Below, piece after piece: positions 17,123 through 26,797 of a stretch of 64,000 bases of DNA. The position numbers and the translations under genes were made by a program. The number at the start of each line of letters is the position of its first letter. Position 1 is the first letter of the stretch. The stretch is from Streptomyces sp. CB02980 (lineage in GTDB: Bacteria > Actinomycetota > Actinomycetes > Streptomycetales > Streptomycetaceae). A model generated the notes under the pieces. It had not been told where the DNA came from. It searched no databases and was given only the letters and a program-made list of their open reading frames with translations. The stretch spans positions 1-64,000 of the forward strand of contig NZ_JACSCH020000017.1 in the NCBI RefSeq assembly GCF_014451325.2. The letters run 5' to 3'.

Positions 17123-18075
17123 AGGACGTCTTCCCGGATCCGCTCGGCGCCCCGGAGCCGGGCCGGGGCGGCGCGCCGGTTCTCGGCGACCTCCTCCTCG
17201 GTGGGCAGCTCGGCGCCGCGGGTGAGCAGCTTCAGACGAGGCTGGTACTTCTCGGGGACGACGGGCAGGCCGGGCGGGGCGGTGGTGGCCGCCCCGGCCG
17301 CGAAGACCTGCTTGACGATCCGGTCCTCCAGGGACTGGTACGAGAGGACGACGACCCGCCCGCCGACGCCGATGGCCTTCACGGCCGCCGGGATGGCCTT
17401 CTCGACGCTGTCGAGCTCGCGGTTGACCTCGATGCGCAGGGCCTGGAAGGTGCGCTTGGCCGGGTTGCCGCCGGTGCGCTTGGCGGCCTGCGGCAGGGAG
17501 TCGCGGATGAGCTCGACGAGCCGGGCGCTGTTGCTGAACGGCTCCTTGTCGCGCTCGCGCACGATCGCCGAGACGATCCGCTTGGCCTGCTTCTCCTCGC
17601 CGTACGCGCGGAGGATGCGGACCAGCTCACCGGGTGCGTAGGTGTTGAGGACCTCGGCGGCGCTGATGCCGGTCGTCTGGTCCATGCGCATGTCGAGCGG
17701 GGCGTCCTGCGCGTAGGCGAAGCCGCGGTCGGCCTCGTCCAGCTGCATGGAGGAGACGCCCAGGTCGAAGAGGACGCCGTCGACGGTGGGGAGGCCGAGC
17801 TTGTCGAGGACCTCGGGCAGCTCGTCGTACACGGCGTGGACGAGGGTGGCGCGGTCCCCGTACGGGGCGAGCCGCTCGCCGGAGAGCCGCAGGGCCTCCT
17901 TGTCCCGGTCGAGGGCGACGAGCCGCACCTCGGGGAACTGCTGCAGGAGTGCCTCGCTGTGGCCGCCGAGGCCCAGGGTGCAGTCGACGACGACCGCGCC
18001 GGGGCGCCGCAGGGCGGGGGCCAACATGTCCAGGCACCGCTGGAGCATGACCGGGACGTGTCGGTCGTTGCTCAA
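17119..18075 (-). CDS. rsmH: RsmH 16S rRNA m4C1402 methyltransferase
   Basis: SAM-dependent N4-methylation of C1402 of 16S rRNA (formerly mraW). The 318-aa protein has RHVPVMLQRCLDML, the SAM site VVDCTLGLGGHSEALL, LVALDRDKEA, VDGVLFDLGVSSMQLD and FAYAQDAPLDMRMD. The apparent start is a TTG at 18075 with GAGAGGG upstream; no ATG fits better. It opens the dcw cluster, and mraZ, which precedes it in many bacteria, is absent. Confidence 0.96.
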   Translation of the reverse strand: MSNDRHVPVMLQRCLDMLAPALRRPGAVVVDCTLGLGGHSEALLQQFPEVRLVALDRDKEALRLSGERLAPYGDRATLVHAVYDELPEVLDKLGLPTVDGVLFDLGVSSMQLDEADRGFAYAQDAPLDMRMDQTTGISAAEVLNTYAPGELVRILRAYGEEKQAKRIVSAIVRERDKEPFSNSARLVELIRDSLPQAAKRTGGNPAKRTFQALRIEVNRELDSVEKAIPAAVKAIGVGGRVVVLSYQSLEDRIVKQVFAAGAATTAPPGLPVVPEKYQPRLKLLTRGAELPTEEEVAENRRAAPARLRGAERIREDVL

Positions 18076-18184
18076 TGCGCCCTCTCAGATCCGGCGCGGA
18101 GGTACGGGCGAGCGGGTAAGAAGGCCGAGCCGTAGGTACCGCCGCACACACGGGGGAGAAACCGCGGAAGTCGCTCGTTGTCTC

Positions 18185-18227
18185 CGTGAACTTCGCGTCA
18201 CTTTAGTCCACGGGACCCGCCGGTCAA
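18185..18227 (-). promoter_or_regulatory. dcw cluster promoter with BldD-like box
   Basis: The 327-bp divergent gap (18076-18402) holds a minus-strand promoter: TTGACC (18227-18222), 16-bp spacer, TAAAGT (18205-18200). This predicts a leader of roughly 118 nt before the rsmH TTG. CGTGA (18185-18189) and TCACT (18198-18202) flank 8 bases, a near match to the BldD-type AGTGA-n-TCACT arrangement, and overlap the -10 and predicted start site. I see no coding potential elsewhere in the gap. Confidence 0.5.
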
Positions 18228-18389
18228 TCAACCGGCTGGCGCGTCGCACGGCGCCGGAGAGCCGACGGGACATTCCGGACGGCTCACCCGTTCGGGGCGG
18301 GGCCGTCCAGGGCTGTGGGTTACCTCACAACAAGGCTCATTGAGGTTCTTTGTCCCCTCTCACAGCAGGCCCGGAAGGCCTGTGACCAT

Positions 18390-18395
18390 TAACGT
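18390..18395 (+). promoter_or_regulatory. -10 element for leaderless carbonic anhydrase mRNA
   Basis: TAACGT ends 7 nt before the ATG at 18403 and no Shine-Dalgarno sequence is present. The transcript is therefore predicted to start at or next to the start codon. Confidence 0.5.
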
Positions 18396-18402
18396 CGGAA
18401 CC

Positions 18403-18966
18403 ATGTCGACCTCCGCGCACCCCTCTGCCGACGCCATACGCACCGGCGGCACGGTCACCGACCGTCTCGTCGACGCGAACGCGCGTTACGCCGCCGACTT
18501 CACCGACCCGGGCATGGACGCGCGCCCCGTGCTGCGCGTCGCCGTCGTCGCCTGCATGGACGCCCGTCTCGACCTGCACTCCGCGCTCGGCCTCGAGCTC
18601 GGCGACTGCCACACGATCCGCAACGCGGGCGGCGTGGTCACGGACGACGTGATCCGGTCGCTCACCATCAGCCAGCGCGCCCTCGGCACCCGCAGCGTGA
18701 TGCTGGTGCACCACACCGGGTGTGGCCTGGAATCGCTGACCGAGGACTTCCGGCACGAGCTGGAGGACGAGGTCGGCCAGCGGCCGGCCTGGGCGGTCGA
18801 GGCCTTCCGCGACGTCGACCAGGACGTACGGCAGTCGATGCAGCGGGTGCGGACCTCCCCCTTCCTGCTGCACGCCGACGACGTCCGGGGCTTCGTCTTC
18901 GATGTGACCACCGGCCTCCTGCGGGAGATCGATCCCGCGTCCGACGCCGAGACCGACCCGGCTTAA
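18403..18966 (+). CDS. Beta-class carbonic anhydrase
   Basis: Catalyses reversible CO2 hydration to bicarbonate in the cytoplasm. The 187-aa protein has the zinc-site motif C51-M-D53-A-R55, HTIRNAGGVVTDD, and HHTGC with His104 and Cys107 as further ligands. The frame extends upstream to 18340, but MSTSAHPSAD at 18403 matches the usual start and has a -10 element placed for leaderless transcription. It is divergent from the dcw cluster. Confidence 0.93.
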   Translation: MSTSAHPSADAIRTGGTVTDRLVDANARYAADFTDPGMDARPVLRVAVVACMDARLDLHSALGLELGDCHTIRNAGGVVTDDVIRSLTISQRALGTRSVMLVHHTGCGLESLTEDFRHELEDEVGQRPAWAVEAFRDVDQDVRQSMQRVRTSPFLLHADDVRGFVFDVTTGLLREIDPASDAETDPA

Positions 18967-19111
18967 ACACCCAAAGCCCGGCATTTCACCCGCACTTGTC
19001 CGCGGGCAAGTGACACAACCCGGCCATGCGAACAAGAATGCTGGGGTGCGACACCCTCCGACGATTCCACGGGGGCAGGTGTCCGTGTTCCGGAAGGCCG
19101 AGGAGGGCCGG

Positions 19112-20127
<1,016 letters not shown>

Positions 20128-20128
<1 letters not shown>

Positions 20129-21483
20129 TGACCACCGCTGCCGTGCCGGACGGGCAGCGGGGCGACGAGGACGACCGGGGCGGTCTGCGGGCCGCCCTCG
20201 GCGGTCTCACCACCCGTGGCCGTTCCTTCCTCGCCGCCGGAGTGGCCGCCGCCGCCTGCGCGTACGTCCTCGGCCAGGCCGATCTGCTGCGCGTCGGGCT
20301 GCTGCTCGCCACGCTGCCGCTGATCTGCGTCCTGGTACTGCACCGCACCCGCTACCGGGTCGCCGCCTCCCGCCGGCTCACCCCCCAGCGGGTGGAGGCG
20401 GGCTCCGAGGCCCGGGTCCAACTGCGGATGGAGAACGTCTCCAAGCTCCCCACCGGGCTGCTGATGCTCCAGGACCACGTGCCGTACATGCTGGGGCCCC
20501 GCCCCCGCTTCGTCCTCGACCGGGTCGAGGCGGGCGGCCGGCGCGAGGTGTCCTACCGGGTCCGCTCCGACCTGCGCGGCCGCTTCCCGCTGGGCCCGCT
20601 CCAGCTGCGGCTCAACGACCCCTTCGGGATGTGCGAGCTGACCCGCTCCTTCAGCGCGTACGACACCCTCACCGTCGTCCCGCGGACCGAGGCGCTGCCG
20701 CCGGTGAAGCTCGTCGGCGAGGCCTCGGGGTACGGCGACGGACAGCAGCGCTCGCTCGCCCTCGCCGGCGACGACGACATCATTCCGCGCGCCTACCGCC
20801 ACGGCGACGACCTGCGCCGGGTGCACTGGCGCTCCACCGCCCGCTACGGCGAGCTGATGGTCCGCCGCGAGGAGCAGCCGCAGCGGGCCCGCTGCACCGT
20901 CCTCCTCGACACCCGCCGGATCGCCTACCAGGGCTCCGGCCCCGACTCGGCGTTCGAGTGGGCGGTCTCCGGCGCCGCCTCCGCCCTGATCCACATGCTG
21001 GAGCGCGGCTACGCGGTCCGGCTCGTCACCGACACCGGTACCTCGGTGCCCGGCGAGGGCACCGAGGGCTTCGCCGGCTCGGCCCAGGACTCGGCCGAGT
21101 CGGCCGGTCTGATGATGGACACCCTCGCGGTCGTCGACCACTCCGAGGGCGGCGGCCTCTCCCGCGCCTCCGACGTGCTGCGCGGCGGCGACGAAGGACT
21201 GCTCGTCGCCTTCGTCGGCGATCTCGACGAGGAGCAGGCGGCCCTCACCGCCCGGATGCGGAACCGCACCGGCGCGGCCGTCGCCTTCGTCCTGGACTCC
21301 GGGACCTGGCTGACCGGCGGCGCGGTCGCCGGGGCCGTCGAGGACCGGGTACGGCAGCTGCGCGAGGCGGGCTGGACGGCGCTGGCCGTACCGCCCGCGG
21401 CCAAGCTCGCCGACCTCTGGCAGCAGGCTGCCGGAGTCCGCGCGGAGTCCGCCGCCGCCGACACCTACGGAGGATGGTCATGA
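20128..21483 (+). CDS. DUF58 domain protein
   Basis: A 451-aa protein with two hydrophobic N-terminal helices (about residues 30-70) and a C-terminal DUF58 region marked by PRAYRHGDDLRRVHWRSTAR. DUF58 proteins resemble von Willebrand A-type adaptors and pair with MoxR ATPases. The ATG overlaps the moxR stop (TGATG); an immediately upstream GTG (20125) is an alternative. Its stop overlaps the next ATG, so the three genes are coupled. Confidence 0.9.
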
Positions 21484-23882
21484 GCGGGCGCGCACGGCTG
21501 ACCCTGGCCGCCTGGGGCGCCACCCTGATGGCATCCGGAGCGCTGCTTCCCCTGGTGAAGCCGGCGACCTGGATCTTCACGGCCGCCTTCGTCCTCGCCC
21601 TGGTGAGCGGGGTGGGCACGCTGGCCCGACGGGCACCGCTGGCCCAGCCGCTGACCCTGCTCGCCCAGCTCGCCGTCGCGCTCCTCGCGCTGACCGCGAT
21701 CTTCGCCCGCGAGCAGGCGATCCTCTGGTTCCTGCCCGGCCCGCAGGTCTTCACGCACGCCGCCGACCTGTTCGCGGCGGGGGCCGAGGACGTCGGCAGG
21801 TACGCGATCCCCGCGCCGGACACCGAGGGCATCCGGATCATGCTGGTCGGCGGCGTGGTCGCCATCGGCCTCATGGTGGACACCCTCGCCGTCTCCTTCC
21901 GCAAGGCGGCCCCGGCCGGTCTTCCGCTGCTCGCCCTGTACTCGGTGGCGGCCGGTCTCTCCGGCGGCGGCGCCGGCTGGCTCTGGTTCCTCCTCGCCGC
22001 CTCCGGCTATCTGCTGCTCCTCCTCGCCGAGGGCCGCGACCGGCTCTCGCAGTGGGGCCGGGTCTTCGGCGGCGCCCAGCGCTCCGCCAGGCCCGGCTCG
22101 TCCGTCGCGGGCGGCGGCGGCCCCACATTCGCCCCGGCCCGCACCGGTCGCCGCATCGGTGCCGTGGCCATGGGCGTCGCCATGGTCGTCCCGTTCGCGC
22201 TGCCCGGCTTCACCGGCGGCCTCATCGGCAACGGCGACGGCGAGGGAACCGGCGGCGAGGGCCGGGGCGGCACGATCTCGGCCGTGAACCCGCTGGTCTC
22301 CCTCCAGGACAATCTCCGCCAGCCCGAGGACCGGGAGGTGCTGCGCTACCGGACCAACGCCCGCGACACCTCCGGCCTGTACCTGCGGCTCGTCGCCCTC
22401 GACCAGTTCGACGGCACCTCGTGGAAGTCCTCGGCCCGCCCGATCGAGGCCGTGCCCAAGCAGCTGCCCTGGCCGGACGGACTCTCCCAGAGCGTCCGGA
22501 TCACCGAGGTGACCAGCAACTTCGTCGCCTCCGAGGGGTACGAGCAGAAGTGGCTGCCGATGCCGTACCCGGCCGGCCGCGTCGACATCGACGGCCGCTG
22601 GCGGTACGAACCGGCCGGCCGGATGCTCGTCGGCGACGACAAGCAGACCACCAAGGGCGCCCGCTACACCGTCTCCAGCCTGGACGTACAGCCGACGTCC
22701 GAGCAGCTGGCCGCGGCCGGGGACGCCCCGGAGAAGCTCCTCCGCGAGTACACCAAGATCCCGGCCTCGCTGCCGGCCGATGTGAAGGCGACCGCGCTCC
22801 AGGTCACCAAGGGCGCGCGCAACGACTACGAGCAGGCGGTGAAGCTCCAGGAGTGGTTCGCCCGGGACGGCGGCTTCCGCTACGACGTGGACGTCGAGTC
22901 CGGCACCGGTGTGCAGGCGATCTCCCGCTTCCTGAAGGACAAGGAGGGCTTCTGCGTCCACTTCTCCTTCTCGATGGCGGCGATGGCCCGCTCCCTCGGC
23001 ATCCCGGCCCGTGTGGCCGTGGGCTTCATGCCGGGCACGACGCAGACCGACGGCTCGGTGTCGGTCGGCATCCGGGACGCGCACGCGTGGCCCGAGCTGT
23101 ACTTCGAGGGTGCGGGCTGGACGCGGTTCGAGCCGACCCCCTCGCGGGGCTCCACCCCCTCGTACACCCAGGACAACACGCCCTCGGGTACGGCCACCGG
23201 GCCCGCCCAGCCGGAGCAGAGCGCCTCGGCGCAGCCGTCCGCCGCGCCCAGCGCCTCGGCGAGCTGCACGCCGCAGGAACGCCGGCTCGGCGACTGCGGC
23301 CCGGAGGAGGCGGTGGCCGGCGCGGACTCGTCCGGCGGGGGCCCGAACCCCCTGACGGTGGTCCTGATCGTCGTGGGAGTGCTGGCGGTCCTCGCCATCC
23401 CCCTCTTCCCCCTGCTGTGGCGTACCCGGATACGGGCACGGCGGCTGGGTCCGGGCGGGGCGGCGGCCGGGGCGCGGACGCTCGCGGTCTGGCAGGAGAT
23501 CCTCGACACGGCCTGGGACTACGGAATCGAACCGGACGAGTCGCAGACGCCGAGGCGTACGGCGGCCAGGATCGTCCGCCTGGGCGAACTGGGCGGCGAG
23601 GCGGCGGACGCGGTGCACCGGGTGGCCCGGGCGGTGGAGGAGGCGCTCTACGCGCCGAACCCGCGGCCGGCTTCGGGTCTGGCGGAGGAGGCGGCCCGGA
23701 TCCGGGCGGGCTTCCACGCGTCGGCGGACCGCGGAACGCGCCTGCGCGCGCTCCTGGCGCCGCGGTCGGCTGCGCGGCTGCGCTGGTCGACGGCGGCGCG
23801 GTGGTCGGAGACGACGACGAGGTGGTCGATCCAGCGGGAGGCCCTGCTGACCCGCGCGATCCCCCGCCTACGCCGCAACTGA
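21480..23882 (+). CDS. TgpA-type membrane transglutaminase-like protein
   Basis: An 800-aa envelope protein with about six membrane helices at the N-terminus (DUF3488/TgpA-type), an extracytoplasmic transglutaminase-core domain with C492 in GFCVHFSFS and H535 in RDAHAWPEL, a Ser/Ala/Pro-rich linker, another membrane helix (LTVVLIVVGVLAVLAIPLF) and a C-terminal DUF4129-like domain. The third triad position reads FEPTP, with Glu where Asp is common. The ATG at 21480 overlaps the DUF58 stop and has GGAGG upstream. The cross-linking or protease substrate is unknown. Confidence 0.92.
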   Translation: MSGRARLTLAAWGATLMASGALLPLVKPATWIFTAAFVLALVSGVGTLARRAPLAQPLTLLAQLAVALLALTAIFAREQAILWFLPGPQVFTHAADLFAAGAEDVGRYAIPAPDTEGIRIMLVGGVVAIGLMVDTLAVSFRKAAPAGLPLLALYSVAAGLSGGGAGWLWFLLAASGYLLLLLAEGRDRLSQWGRVFGGAQRSARPGSSVAGGGGPTFAPARTGRRIGAVAMGVAMVVPFALPGFTGGLIGNGDGEGTGGEGRGGTISAVNPLVSLQDNLRQPEDREVLRYRTNARDTSGLYLRLVALDQFDGTSWKSSARPIEAVPKQLPWPDGLSQSVRITEVTSNFVASEGYEQKWLPMPYPAGRVDIDGRWRYEPAGRMLVGDDKQTTKGARYTVSSLDVQPTSEQLAAAGDAPEKLLREYTKIPASLPADVKATALQVTKGARNDYEQAVKLQEWFARDGGFRYDVDVESGTGVQAISRFLKDKEGFCVHFSFSMAAMARSLGIPARVAVGFMPGTTQTDGSVSVGIRDAHAWPELYFEGAGWTRFEPTPSRGSTPSYTQDNTPSGTATGPAQPEQSASAQPSAAPSASASCTPQERRLGDCGPEEAVAGADSSGGGPNPLTVVLIVVGVLAVLAIPLFPLLWRTRIRARRLGPGGAAAGARTLAVWQEILDTAWDYGIEPDESQTPRRTAARIVRLGELGGEAADAVHRVARAVEEALYAPNPRPASGLAEEAARIRAGFHASADRGTRLRALLAPRSAARLRWSTAARWSETTTRWSIQREALLTRAIPRLRRN

Positions 23883-23887
23883 CCCCC

Positions 23888-23920
23888 CGGAGGCCCGACC
23901 CCAACACCCCCGGGCCTCCG
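23888..23920 (+). terminator. Terminator hairpin after the transglutaminase operon
   Basis: CGGAGGCCCG (23888-23897) pairs perfectly with CGGGCCTCCG (23911-23920), five bases beyond the transglutaminase stop. It is followed by the repeat-rich gap. Confidence 0.7.
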
Positions 23921-23945
23921 CCTGCATCCATACGGGCCCCGCTCG

Positions 23946-24075
23946 CGGCCACCACCGCGCCCCGAGCGGGGCCCCTCGCCATACCCGGCCACCACCGCGC
24001 CCCGAGCGGGGCCCCTCGCCATGCCGGCCACCACCGCGCCCCGGGCGGGGCCCTCGCCGTGCCCGGCCGCCACCG
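23946..24075. repeat. 39-40 bp tandem repeat array
   Basis: Three near-identical units start at 23946, 23986 and 24025, with a fourth partial unit at 24064. Each starts CGGCCACCACCGCG and holds the palindrome GCCCCGAGCGGGGC (GGGCGGGG variant in unit 3). The array fills part of the 644-bp gap 23883-24526, in which I see no gene; the open frames here are repeat artefacts. Confidence 0.85.
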
Positions 24076-24106
24076 ACCCGCACGCGGGCTGCCGCCCTCA
24101 CCCCCG

Positions 24107-24151
24107 CCGTGTGGGCAATCGTCCCGCAGGGCGGGACGGGTGGGCACACGG
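24107..24151 (+). repeat. Dispersed palindromic intergenic repeat, copy 2
   Basis: This 45-bp element reads GTGTGGGCAATCGTCCCGC, a 3-nt loop, then GCGGGACGGGTGGGCACAC. The inner arms CGTCCCGC/GCGGGACG are perfect; the outer arms are imperfect. It is the plus-strand counterpart of the copy at 191-225. Confidence 0.75.
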
Positions 24152-24270
24152 GACGGCGCCCTCTGGCGGCGCCTCCGCCCCTTGCGCCCTGGCCCGCACC
24201 CGACTGTGCACCGCACATGGGGTGCGGGCTCAGGCGCGGAAGCCTAGGCCCGGCACAGGGCGCCGTTCCG

Positions 24271-24314
24271 TTGTGCCCACCCGTTCCGCCCCAGCGGAAC
24301 GACTGCCCACAACG
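24271..24314 (-). repeat. Dispersed palindromic intergenic repeat, copy 3
   Basis: Read on the minus strand it is CGTTGTGGGCAGTCGTTCCG, then CTGGGG and CGGAACGGGTGGGCACAA. The outer TGGGCA..TGGGCACA frame is kept, while the inner stem changed from CGTCCC/GGGACG to CGTTCC/GGAACG. The compensatory change suggests the hairpin is the conserved feature. A further half copy (TGCCCACAACG) lies near 24398. Confidence 0.75.
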
Positions 24315-24526
24315 GGGGCGGGCGGCGAGAGCGGCGGCCCGGGCGGGGTGGGCACCGCCCCTGGAGGTCCCCCCGGACGGAGTCGGGGGGAGGAACATGC
24401 CCACAACGAGGGCGGCGGGCGGCGGCGTCGCAGGCGGGCACGACGAAGCCCCGCGGCCGGCGCATTCGCGCGGGCGCCACGGGGCTTCGTCGGATTCGTT
24501 GCGCGGGGCCTCCGCTCAGGGGGCCG

Positions 24527-24937
24527 TCAGTGGCCGCCACCCTGCTGCTCGTCGCGGCGGCGCTGCCACCGCTCTTCCATCCGGTTCATCATGGAGCGTC
24601 GCTGCCGGGTCTGACGGCCACCGGCCGTCGTCCCACCCCTGGTGGCCTGCTGCTGCTCACCCGGCTTCGGCGCCTTGCGCCATCCGGTGACCGCCAGGAC
24701 CGCGCAGCCCAGCATGACGAGGAATCCCACCACGCTGATCCAGATCTGCTGTGCGACCATTCCGGCCATGAGGAGCGCGATACCCACCAGGAAGCCGGCG
24801 ACTGCCTGGTAGACCCGTCGCCGGGTGTACGTACGCAGTCCGCTTCCCTCGAGCGCTGTCGCGAACTTGGGATCTTCGGCGTACAGCGCTCGCTCCATCT
24901 GCTCGAGCATTCGCTGCTCGTGCTCCGAGAGCGGCAC
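24527..24937 (-). CDS. DUF3040 domain membrane protein
   Basis: A 136-aa actinobacterial protein of unknown function. The N-terminus MPLSEHEQRMLEQMERALYA is the DUF3040 signature. Two adjacent transmembrane helices (about residues 47-85) follow, then a Gln/Arg/Gly-rich cytoplasmic tail. The GTG start has AGGAGG upstream. The 272-bp gap upstream (24938-25209) holds its promoter region, and nothing else was recognised there. Confidence 0.9.
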   Translation of the reverse strand: MPLSEHEQRMLEQMERALYAEDPKFATALEGSGLRTYTRRRVYQAVAGFLVGIALLMAGMVAQQIWISVVGFLVMLGCAVLAVTGWRKAPKPGEQQQATRGGTTAGGRQTRQRRSMMNRMEERWQRRRDEQQGGGH

Positions 24938-25209
24938 GGAGTCCTCCTAGTCGTCGGTCGCGGGGGCGACCGGTTTGCGGCCCTTTCAGGATAGGCAGGG
25001 AATCGCCCCCGTGAAACCCGCCCTCAATGCCGAATAGCCAATCCGGGCCGCCATGCGGATCGGTTGCTGAGGCGTTGATTCCCCAGGCCCTCCTCCGTCA
25101 TGCCGGATGCTGTCCCCCGATCATACGGGGCAGAGCCCGTTATCGGGCGGGCTGTGGCGTACTCCATGGAGTGCCGCGCCCCGCGCCGCCGGACGGGTGG
25201 CCGTCCGGC

Positions 25210-25998
25210 TCAGGCCCGCTTCTCGCCCAGTACGTGCAGCTGGGTGGCGATGGCGTGGAAGGAGGGCAGCTCGGCGGCGGCCGCCTCCAGCTTGAGCAGG
25301 GCCTCGGCCGCGCCGGGTTCGGTGTCGACGAGGACGCCCGGAACGAGGTCGGCGAAGAGCCGGACACCGTGCACCGCGCCGACGTCCAGACCGGCCCCGT
25401 CGGCCAGTTCGGTGAGCTGCTCGGCGGTGAAGCGCCGGGGTACGGGATCGCCCGCACCCCAGCGGCCCGCCGGGTCGGAGAGCGCGTGCCGGGCCTCGGT
25501 GAAGTGTCCGGCGAGGGCGCGGGCCAGGACCGCGCCGCCGAGTCCGGCGGCGAGCAGGCTGAGGCTGCCGGCGGGCCGGAGCGCGGCGACCGCGTTCCGC
25601 ACGCCCTCGGCGGGGTCGTCGACGTACTCCAGGACCCCGTGGCAGAGCACCGCGTCGTAGCTCTCGCGCCCGGCCACGTCGAAGAGGCCGCTGATGTCGC
25701 CCTGGACGCCGGTGACGAGGTCGGCGACCCCGGCCTCGGCGGCCCGGCGCTCCAGCGCGAAGAGCGCGTTCGGGCTGGGGTCGACGACGGTGACCCGGTG
25801 GCCGAGGCGGGCGACCGGCACCGCGAAGTTCCCGGAGCCGCCGCCGGTGTCGAGGACGTCGAGGCTGTCCTTCCCGGTGGCCTCGACCCGGCGGTCGAGG
25901 GCCTCCTTGAGGACGTCCCAGACGACGGCGGTACGCAGGGAGGCGCGCGACGGGCGCGAGGTCGCCTCTCGACCGAAGACAGGGGAAGGGTCCGGCAC
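25210..25998 (-). CDS. Class I SAM-dependent methyltransferase
   Basis: A 262-aa protein with the SAM-binding motif VLDTGGGSGNFAVPVA, acidic motif II (VTVVDPSPNAL) and VLCHGVLEYVDDP, similar in layout to SmtA/UbiE-type small-molecule methyltransferases. The substrate cannot be inferred. GTG 25998 is chosen because GAGGAG lies upstream; the frame extends to 26037 without a ribosome site. Confidence 0.85.
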   Translation of the reverse strand: MPDPSPVFGREATSRPSRASLRTAVVWDVLKEALDRRVEATGKDSLDVLDTGGGSGNFAVPVARLGHRVTVVDPSPNALFALERRAAEAGVADLVTGVQGDISGLFDVAGRESYDAVLCHGVLEYVDDPAEGVRNAVAALRPAGSLSLLAAGLGGAVLARALAGHFTEARHALSDPAGRWGAGDPVPRRFTAEQLTELADGAGLDVGAVHGVRLFADLVPGVLVDTEPGAAEALLKLEAAAAELPSFHAIATQLHVLGEKRA

Positions 25999-26049
25999 GG
26001 CTGTTGACTCCTCGGTGACGGGTACGGACGCCCCCACCCTATGGCCTGG

Positions 26050-26101
26050 GGGGTGCCTTGCCGATCACGCCGCGAGCCCGGCCCGATCGGCAAGGCACCC
26101 C
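26050..26101 (-). terminator. 17-bp perfect inverted repeat terminator
   Basis: Arms 26050-26066 and 26085-26101 (GATCGGCAAGGCACCCC and its complement) pair perfectly around an 18-nt GC-rich loop, 16 bp past the stop of the SAV_6107-type gene and ahead of the methyltransferase gene. Confidence 0.7.
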
Positions 26102-26117
26102 GGGGCCCGCGCCGCGG

Positions 26118-26633
26118 TCAGCCGCCCGCCTCGTCCACGCCCGGCTGCCGGGGCAGCACCGGCTGGAGGACGAGCAGCCGCTCGACCAGGCGCAGGAAGT
26201 ACGCGGCGTCCCTGAGCAGGTCGTCCGCCTCGCGCCGGGTCGCCGCACCGGCGATCCCGGCCTCGGCGCGGGCCCTGCGCTCGGCTCCGGAGGCGAAGAG
26301 GGCGCACCACTCCGTCAGCTCGGGCGCCAGCTCGGCCAGGAGCTCCCAGGCGCTCCGTATCCGCTGTCTGCGGCGGGATCCGGTCTCGGGCCTGGCCCGG
26401 GCGGCCAGCACGGCGGCGGCGGCCCGCAGGGCGGCGAGGTGGGCCGCGGCGTACCGCTCGTGGGGGCGGTCGAGCGCGGCGGCCTCGGCGAGTCCGGCAC
26501 GCGCCTTGGCGAGGAGGTCGAGGGCCGCCGGCGGGGCGGCGGCGCGCGGGACGGGGTGGATGTCGGACGCGGGTCCCGCTTGCGCGGGGGCGGGGCGTCG
26601 GCGGGGCGCGGCTGCTGCGGAAGGGCTTGCCAT
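26118..26633 (-). CDS. SAV_6107-type HEPN-like helical protein
   Basis: A 171-aa Ala/Leu/Arg-rich helical protein. The central ALDLLAKARAGLAEA, DRPHERYAAAHLAALRAAA and SAWELLAELAPELTEW segments match the actinobacterial SAV_6107 family, described as HEPN-like. The first about 35 residues are Pro/Ala-rich and disordered. No canonical HEPN RNase motif (R-x4-6-H) is evident and no antitoxin gene sits beside it, so a toxin role is not supported. Confidence 0.75.
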   Translation of the reverse strand: MASPSAAAAPRRRPAPAQAGPASDIHPVPRAAAPPAALDLLAKARAGLAEAAALDRPHERYAAAHLAALRAAAAVLAARARPETGSRRRQRIRSAWELLAELAPELTEWCALFASGAERRARAEAGIAGAATRREADDLLRDAAYFLRLVERLLVLQPVLPRQPGVDEAGG

Positions 26634-26797
26634 GACGAGTCCTCCTGTCGTCGCGTGACGGCTTCGTGGCCGTATGTGTCCATCGTGCCCGCCCCCACTG
26701 ACAATCCCCCCGACCTGGGGTTTTGCTGGAAATCCCGACTCGGGGGTAACTTTTGCACTGACCAGTCAGTTCAAAAGGGGAATCGGGGGGTGGGCCC

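Noticed and set aside
20631..21479. Upstream extension of the transglutaminase frame
   Set aside because: This part overlaps DUF58 in another frame and reads as Arg-rich nonsense; the real start is at 21480 with GGAGG and a stop/start overlap.
23946..24075. CRISPR array or att-site cluster
   Set aside because: Units abut directly with no unique spacers, and no cas or integrase gene is near.
26118..26633. Toxin-antitoxin module
   Set aside because: No partner gene adjoins and no HEPN RNase motif is visible.
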